A stretch of DNA of 10,066 nucleotides from RGIG9079 sp964567845. GTDB lineage: Bacteria > Bacteroidota > Bacteroidia > Bacteroidales > Marinifilaceae. The notes below the pieces were generated by a model. The model was not told the DNA's origin. It saw only the letters and a program-made list of their open reading frames with translations, and made no database searches. A program made the position numbers and the translations under genes. Location of the stretch: contig CAZMOG010000071.1 of the NCBI GenBank assembly GCA_964567845.1, positions 1 to 10,066 on the forward strand. The letters are read 5' to 3'. Below, in pieces: positions 7,055 through 10,066 of the stretch; the first letter of the stretch is position 1; each line of letters begins with the position of its first letter.

Positions 7055-7162
7055 AGTGTAAGAATTATTATTGTTTTTCCTTATACACAAATTTTTATAC
7101 AAAAGTTCGGCCATATGCAATTTTTTTTCGTAAAAGGGGTACAGGTTGTAAACAAATCAAGT
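7055..7162. promoter_or_regulatory. Divergent intergenic region between the Hcp-like and antiporter genes
   Basis: About 108 bp must carry the promoters of both divergent genes. It is very AT-rich and contains a near-repeat of TTATACA at 7081 and 7095 (14-bp period). I found no convincing TAnnTTTG element with a proper -33 for either gene, so promoter positions are not called. Confidence 0.45.
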
Positions 7163-9250
7163 ATGCAGGAGATTTACATTTTAGCTCCGTTGACCTTTGT
7201 TGTAATATGTTTGATAATCGGAGCGGTATTGAAGTTCATGTTACGGAACTCTGCGTTGCCTTACACGGTGGTTCTGTTCGGTGTTGGTCTTTTAATCGGT
7301 TTTGCCGAGCGTAAGGGGTTGTTGAATGGAGTGCCCGACATAAAGGTTGCTATCGATATGGCGGGCGAGATTGATCCAAATCTGATACTCTTTCTCTTTT
7401 TGCCGATTCTGATATTTCAGGCAGCTTATGCAATGGATGGTCATATTTTTAAAAAGACACTTGTAAATTCCTCGCTTTTATCGGCTCCAGGATTGGTAAT
7501 CAGTATGTTTATTGTCGCAGCTATAATGATGTGTGTCAATTTTTTACCGGGCCAAGGCGAGCTGTGGAATTGGAGCTATGCTCTTATGTTCGGAGCCTTG
7601 ATAAGTGCTACAGATCCGGTTGCCGTTCTGGCAATACTTAATGAGGTGGGGGTAAGCAAGCGCTTCTCTACGCTTGTCGATTCCGAGGCGATGCTTAACG
7701 ATGGAACCGGTATAGTGCTCTTTATTCTCTATTTTAACCTCTCTAAAAACATTCAACTTGCCAACTCGCCTTTAATTCAATTCTTGATAGTGGTTGCCGG
7801 AGGTGTTATTCTTGGCTACATAATTGCCCGAATATGTGTCTGGTTTCTGACACGTGTGGGCGGTGATGTTTGGGTTCAGAACAGTGGAATAATCATTGGA
7901 GCCTATGTTGCCTTTATGTTGGCACAACAATTCCTGGATGTTTCGGGCGTAATTGCTTTGGTGGTGTATGGTTTGGTTATGGGTAGGCGAGGACGCGAAA
8001 AGTTGCAACCTGCGACCGGGCGTTTCGTTGCAGAATTCTGGGAGCTTATGGCCTATATTGCCAATACGGTAATCTTTATCATAGTGGGTGTGGTAATTGC
8101 CACCCAGGTCGATATTACCCCTATTCATCTGCTCATTCTGTTTGGAATATATGTCGGAGTAACGCTTGCACGTGCGGCAATGATATATCTATTCTATCCG
8201 CTAATGCGAAAATGCGGCTATGGAATAACATTCCGCGAGAGTATTGTCCTTACTTGGAGTGGTTTGCGTGGAGCAACCGGATTATGTTTGGCCATGATGG
8301 TAGCAAACTCGCCGGCAATCCCCGAGTCAATTCGTGAACAGGTGCTATTCTATACAGCTGGAATTGTATTTCTTACTTTGATAATAAATGCAACAACAAT
8401 GCGCTGGCTTCTTAACAGATTGGGAATGATGAAGGAGTCGCCGGCATCAAGAATGTTGGAGTACTCGGTAAAGGCAAAGGTTCGCGAACAGGCGATACAG
8501 TATTTCAATGAATTGCAGAAAAACGAGGCCCTGGATGGTAGTAATTGGCAAATGGTTGAACGTTTTCTGCCCTTGCCCGTACCAAAAGTCTATATAAGGA
8601 TTAAACCTACCGAACTGCTGGCCTCGATAAGAATAAAACTGCTTGACAAGGAGCGTGAACATCTTCAGCAAATATTTGAATCAGGAATTATTACAAAGAA
8701 CTCTTATTATCTTCTGATGGGGGCAATTAATGACCTTTACGATACCGAAGGACAAACCTCGCTTGCAAAACGTACCGAATTCTTTAATACTTTCCATGAG
8801 GCAAGATGGTTCCGCTTTGCACGAAAATATGGTGGTAAGTACATAAAACTTATGTACCGTAGTACAATTATGCAGTGGTACGATTCGGCGCGGGGAGTGT
8901 TAATTTTGCAACTCGCCTCAAAACAGGTACTTGGTGAATATATTGAAACCTCGCTCATTGTAAATGAAGAGAGGGAGCGACTACGGATAATTGCGCAGGA
9001 AATTGAGAAAACTATTCAATGGGCACAGAACAAAATGCAGCAGTTGCGTCGTGATTATCCGAGTGAATATATCTATGCAATAACCGAGAAGAGTGTCAGA
9101 ATGTTGCTTGCTCACGAGAATGAAACGTTGAACCGTTTTATCAAACAGGGAGTGGTGTCGGCCGACGATGTTGCCGGTATTGTAGAGGGGTTTGAGCGTA
9201 GAATGGCTAATCTTAGTGCGCTGAAAAGGGAGCAAAAAATAGGAGGATGA
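7163..9250 (+). CDS. CPA1-family Na+/H+ antiporter with long cytoplasmic C-terminal domain
   Basis: A 695-aa inner-membrane monovalent cation/proton antiporter (NhaP/NHE type). Residues about 1-418 hold about 12-13 hydrophobic segments. CPA1 hallmarks are ATDPVAV (149-155), the ion-binding Asn-Asp pair in EAMLNDGTG (175-183, N179-D180; CPA2 members have Asp-Asp) and SGLRGA (366-371). Residues about 420-695 are soluble, helical and charged. A stretch near the end (YPSEYIYAITEKSVRMLLA, then RFIKQGVVS) recalls the linker found before the cyclic-nucleotide-binding domain in SOS1/SLC9C-type exchangers, but the protein stops before such a domain. The ATG at 7163 is chosen because MQEIYILAPL begins the first membrane segment directly. 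The in-frame ATGs at 7115 and 7031 would add a basic, unlikely leader, and 7031 would overlap the divergent Hcp-like gene. Its TGA abuts the convergent RRM gene with no spacer. Expected role: Na+/pH homeostasis. Confidence 0.9.
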   Translation: MQEIYILAPLTFVVICLIIGAVLKFMLRNSALPYTVVLFGVGLLIGFAERKGLLNGVPDIKVAIDMAGEIDPNLILFLFLPILIFQAAYAMDGHIFKKTLVNSSLLSAPGLVISMFIVAAIMMCVNFLPGQGELWNWSYALMFGALISATDPVAVLAILNEVGVSKRFSTLVDSEAMLNDGTGIVLFILYFNLSKNIQLANSPLIQFLIVVAGGVILGYIIARICVWFLTRVGGDVWVQNSGIIIGAYVAFMLAQQFLDVSGVIALVVYGLVMGRRGREKLQPATGRFVAEFWELMAYIANTVIFIIVGVVIATQVDITPIHLLILFGIYVGVTLARAAMIYLFYPLMRKCGYGITFRESIVLTWSGLRGATGLCLAMMVANSPAIPESIREQVLFYTAGIVFLTLIINATTMRWLLNRLGMMKESPASRMLEYSVKAKVREQAIQYFNELQKNEALDGSNWQMVERFLPLPVPKVYIRIKPTELLASIRIKLLDKEREHLQQIFESGIITKNSYYLLMGAINDLYDTEGQTSLAKRTEFFNTFHEARWFRFARKYGGKYIKLMYRSTIMQWYDSARGVLILQLASKQVLGEYIETSLIVNEERERLRIIAQEIEKTIQWAQNKMQQLRRDYPSEYIYAITEKSVRMLLAHENETLNRFIKQGVVSADDVAGIVEGFERRMANLSALKREQKIGG

Positions 9251-9266
9251 TTAATCATCATCCTCC
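9234..9266 (-). terminator. Intrinsic terminator of the RRM gene, embedded in two convergent coding ends
   Basis: GGAGGATGAT (9242-9251) pairs perfectly over 10 bp with ATCATCCTCC (9257-9266) around a 5-nt loop. Read on the minus strand, the stem is followed by TATTTTTT (9241-9234), a proper U-tract. The hairpin includes the stop codons and last codons of both genes. On the plus strand there is no T-run after it, so it is a weaker stop for the antiporter transcript. Confidence 0.8.
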
Positions 9267-9715
9267 ATTAACTCCATCATGGTATATTCCTTGATATATG
9301 GTTTGTGCATTTTAGGCTGTTGATAGCCTCGCTGTTGACGTGGAGAGAATCCCGGCCTGTGTTTGTGGCTGCTTTGGTAGTTTTGGCGGCCTCGATTCTC
9401 GGAATGTCTGAATGGATTACGGTCTGTGGCTTGAATTTTTGGCCTTGTTCTTCGCTCCTCGTTTACCGATGCCTCGCGTGGGCGTGCAACCTTGACAATA
9501 ATCAGACTGCCCTGAAGCTCTGTGCCGTTTAAAGCATTGACTGCCTTTTCTCCTTGGGTGTAATCCTCCATCTCAACAAAGCCGAAACATTTTGAGCGGC
9601 CGGTTTCACGATCGATAAGAACTTTTGCGGAAGAGACCCTTCCATACTCTTGAAAAAGTTGTTGAAGATCCTCACTTGTAGTGATAGGACTCAACTTTGC
9701 AACAAAAATATTCAC
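9251..9715 (-). CDS. RRM-domain RNA-binding protein (small Bacteroidetes RRM family)
   Basis: A 154-aa protein with one RNA recognition motif at residues 1-80: RNP2 IFVAKL (3-8) and RNP1 SKCFGFVEM (41-49), with the RNA-stacking aromatics F4, F44 and F46 in place. Cys43 occupies the usual Gly position of RNP1. Residues 80-145 form a low-complexity tail rich in Arg, Gln, His, Asn and Gly, followed by an acidic end (ELMEDDD). Small RRM proteins with basic tails are common in Bacteroidetes and are thought to be global post-transcriptional regulators (for example RbpB of B. thetaiotaomicron); the specific role here is unknown. The start is a GTG at 9715. RNP2 begins two residues later, an in-frame TAG lies six bases upstream, and the nearby ATG is in another frame and is followed at once by TGA. 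The gene has its own promoter and terminator and sits tail to tail with the antiporter gene. Confidence 0.92.
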   Translation of the reverse strand: MNIFVAKLSPITTSEDLQQLFQEYGRVSSAKVLIDRETGRSKCFGFVEMEDYTQGEKAVNALNGTELQGSLIIVKVARPREASVNEERRTRPKIQATDRNPFRHSENRGRQNYQSSHKHRPGFSPRQQRGYQQPKMHKPYIKEYTMMELMEDDD

Positions 9716-9755
9716 ATCCTATAAATTAAAAGTTACTTGATAAGATTACGCAGAG

Positions 9756-9780
9756 CCCCTGCAATTTGTTTCAAAAGGGG
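9756..9780 (-). other. Possible hairpin in the RRM gene 5' leader
   Basis: On the minus strand CCCC-TTTTG can pair with CAAA(ttgc)A-GGGG around an AAA loop, giving a stem with a 4-nt bulge. It lies about 40 nt upstream of the GTG start, within the transcript expected from the promoter at 9801-9808. It could be a regulatory leader structure. Read on the plus strand it is followed by only four T, which is weak for a terminator, and no plus-strand gene lies just upstream. Confidence 0.4.
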
Positions 9781-9800
9781 TTTTCTGACTAAATCTGCAA

Positions 9801-9808
9801 CAAAAATA
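9801..9808 (-). promoter_or_regulatory. TAnnTTTG -7 promoter element of the RRM gene
   Basis: On the minus strand TATTTTTG fits the Bacteroidetes -7 consensus. The -33 region at the expected distance is only a run of T without a clear TTG. Transcription from here would give a leader of roughly 75-80 nt before the GTG start. Confidence 0.5.
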
Positions 9809-9881
9809 GTCATTCAAAACGGCTAAAAGTGGCTTTCTACCTAAAAAAATGGTCTTGAATGCATATTTTTTTCAAAAAGGC

Positions 9882-9912
9882 TTGCAGGATTAAAAAAAAA
9901 GCTCTACTTTTG
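9882..9912 (+). promoter_or_regulatory. Promoter of the tRNA-Phe gene (-33 TTGC, -7 TAnnTTTG)
   Basis: TTGC at 9882-9885 and TACTTTTG at 9905-9912 are separated by 19 bp, matching the Bacteroidetes sigma-70 (SigABfr-type) promoter layout. An A-run fills the spacer. The -7 element ends 15 bp before the tRNA, so the 5' leader would be only a few nucleotides. This is the best promoter in the window. Confidence 0.75.
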
Positions 9913-9927
9913 CATCGCAAAAATGAT

Positions 9928-10000
9928 GGTGCCATAGCTCAGTTGGTAGAGCAAAGGACTGAAAATCCTTGTGTCCCCGGTTCGATTCCTGGTGGCACCA
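9928..10000 (+). tRNA. tRNA-Phe (anticodon GAA)
   Basis: A full cloverleaf is visible. The acceptor stem GGTGCCA pairs with TGGCACC over 7 bp, followed by discriminator A (10000). The D stem is GCTC/GAGC with loop AGTTGGTA. The anticodon stem AAGGA/TCCTT carries loop CTGAAAA with anticodon GAA at 9961-9963. The T loop is TTCGATT. The T stem CCCGG/CCTGG has a single C-T mismatch at position 51-63. CCA is not encoded (the next bases are CAG), so it must be added enzymatically. The gene is single, with its own promoter and terminator. Confidence 0.97.
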
Positions 10001-10024
10001 CAGCAAAGAAAAGCAAAACAACGT

Positions 10025-10059
10025 AAAATCCTGATTTTCAATGAAAATCGGGATTTTTT
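10025..10059 (+). terminator. Strong intrinsic terminator after tRNA-Phe
   Basis: A 15-bp stem (10025-10039 with 10043-10057, one G-T wobble) closes a 3-nt AAT loop and runs into TTTTTTATTT. The matching A-run on the 5' side means it could also work on the minus strand. Confidence 0.85.
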
Positions 10060-10066
10060 ATTTCCC

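Noticed and set aside
7055..7120. Earlier ATG (7120) for the Hcp-like gene
   Set aside because: The extra 22 residues have no counterpart in Hcp, which normally begins directly with the MFCYQC-type motif.
7031..7162. Earlier starts (7031, 7115) for the antiporter
   Set aside because: They add a basic leader unlike the family, and 7031 would overlap the start of the divergent Hcp-like gene. The first membrane segment follows directly from the ATG at 7163.
9305..9532. 75-aa plus-strand ORF opposite the RRM gene
   Set aside because: It lies antisense to the low-complexity Arg/Gln tail of a clearly recognisable RRM protein and has no independent signal.
9811..9861. CATTCAA...TTGAATG inverted repeat between the RRM and tRNA genes
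   Set aside because: Only 7 bp with a 37-bp spacer in AT-rich DNA; expected by chance.

Overview
The window looks like chromosomal DNA from a Bacteroidales (Bacteroidetes) bacterium. The signs are moderately AT-rich DNA, TAnnTTTG-type -7 promoter elements, weak or missing Shine-Dalgarno sequences before most starts, a DUF5695 secreted protein, a lipoprotein of a type common in gut Bacteroides, a small RRM RNA-binding protein, and a tRNA gene without an encoded CCA end. No mobile element, CRISPR array or integrase is visible.

Layout, left to right. (1) Bases 1-85 hold a 17-bp tandem duplication just before a putative lipoprotein gene (86-1132, +), which ends in a strong terminator. (2) A promoter precedes a likely two-gene operon: a secreted 945-aa DUF5695 protein (1315-4152, +) and a DAACS-type amino-acid/cation symporter (4216-5418, +). 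(3) A homolog of the hybrid cluster protein Hcp (5369-7054, -) converges on the symporter, and the two genes overlap by 50 bp. (4) Diverging from it across about 108 bp is a CPA1-type Na+/H+ antiporter with a long cytoplasmic tail (7163-9250, +). (5) An RRM protein gene (9251-9715, -) starts on the base after the antiporter stop, and a terminator hairpin is built from the last codons of both genes. (6) A tRNA-Phe(GAA) gene with its own promoter and terminator closes the window.

The main observation is the Hcp homolog. Its reading frame is intact, the fold-diagnostic sequence is retained from end to end, and the N-terminal four-cysteine cluster motif is perfect (C-x2-C-x8-C-x5-C). Yet all six Cys/His/Glu-type positions I could align as hybrid-cluster ligands, plus the two further active-site Glu/Lys positions, are substituted (His to Asn, Glu to Ser, Cys to Asn, Cys to Glu, Cys to Asp, Cys to Ile, Glu to Gly, Lys to Asn). 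The spacing between these positions matches the Desulfovibrio Hcp numbering I recall almost exactly. It is therefore better described as an Hcp pseudoenzyme, or as a protein with a new active site, than as a hydroxylamine/NO reductase.

The rest is mostly envelope and ion-homeostasis housekeeping. The symporter is also unusual at residues that bind substrate and Na+ in well-studied relatives. All functional statements come from recognising families by eye; no database search was run.
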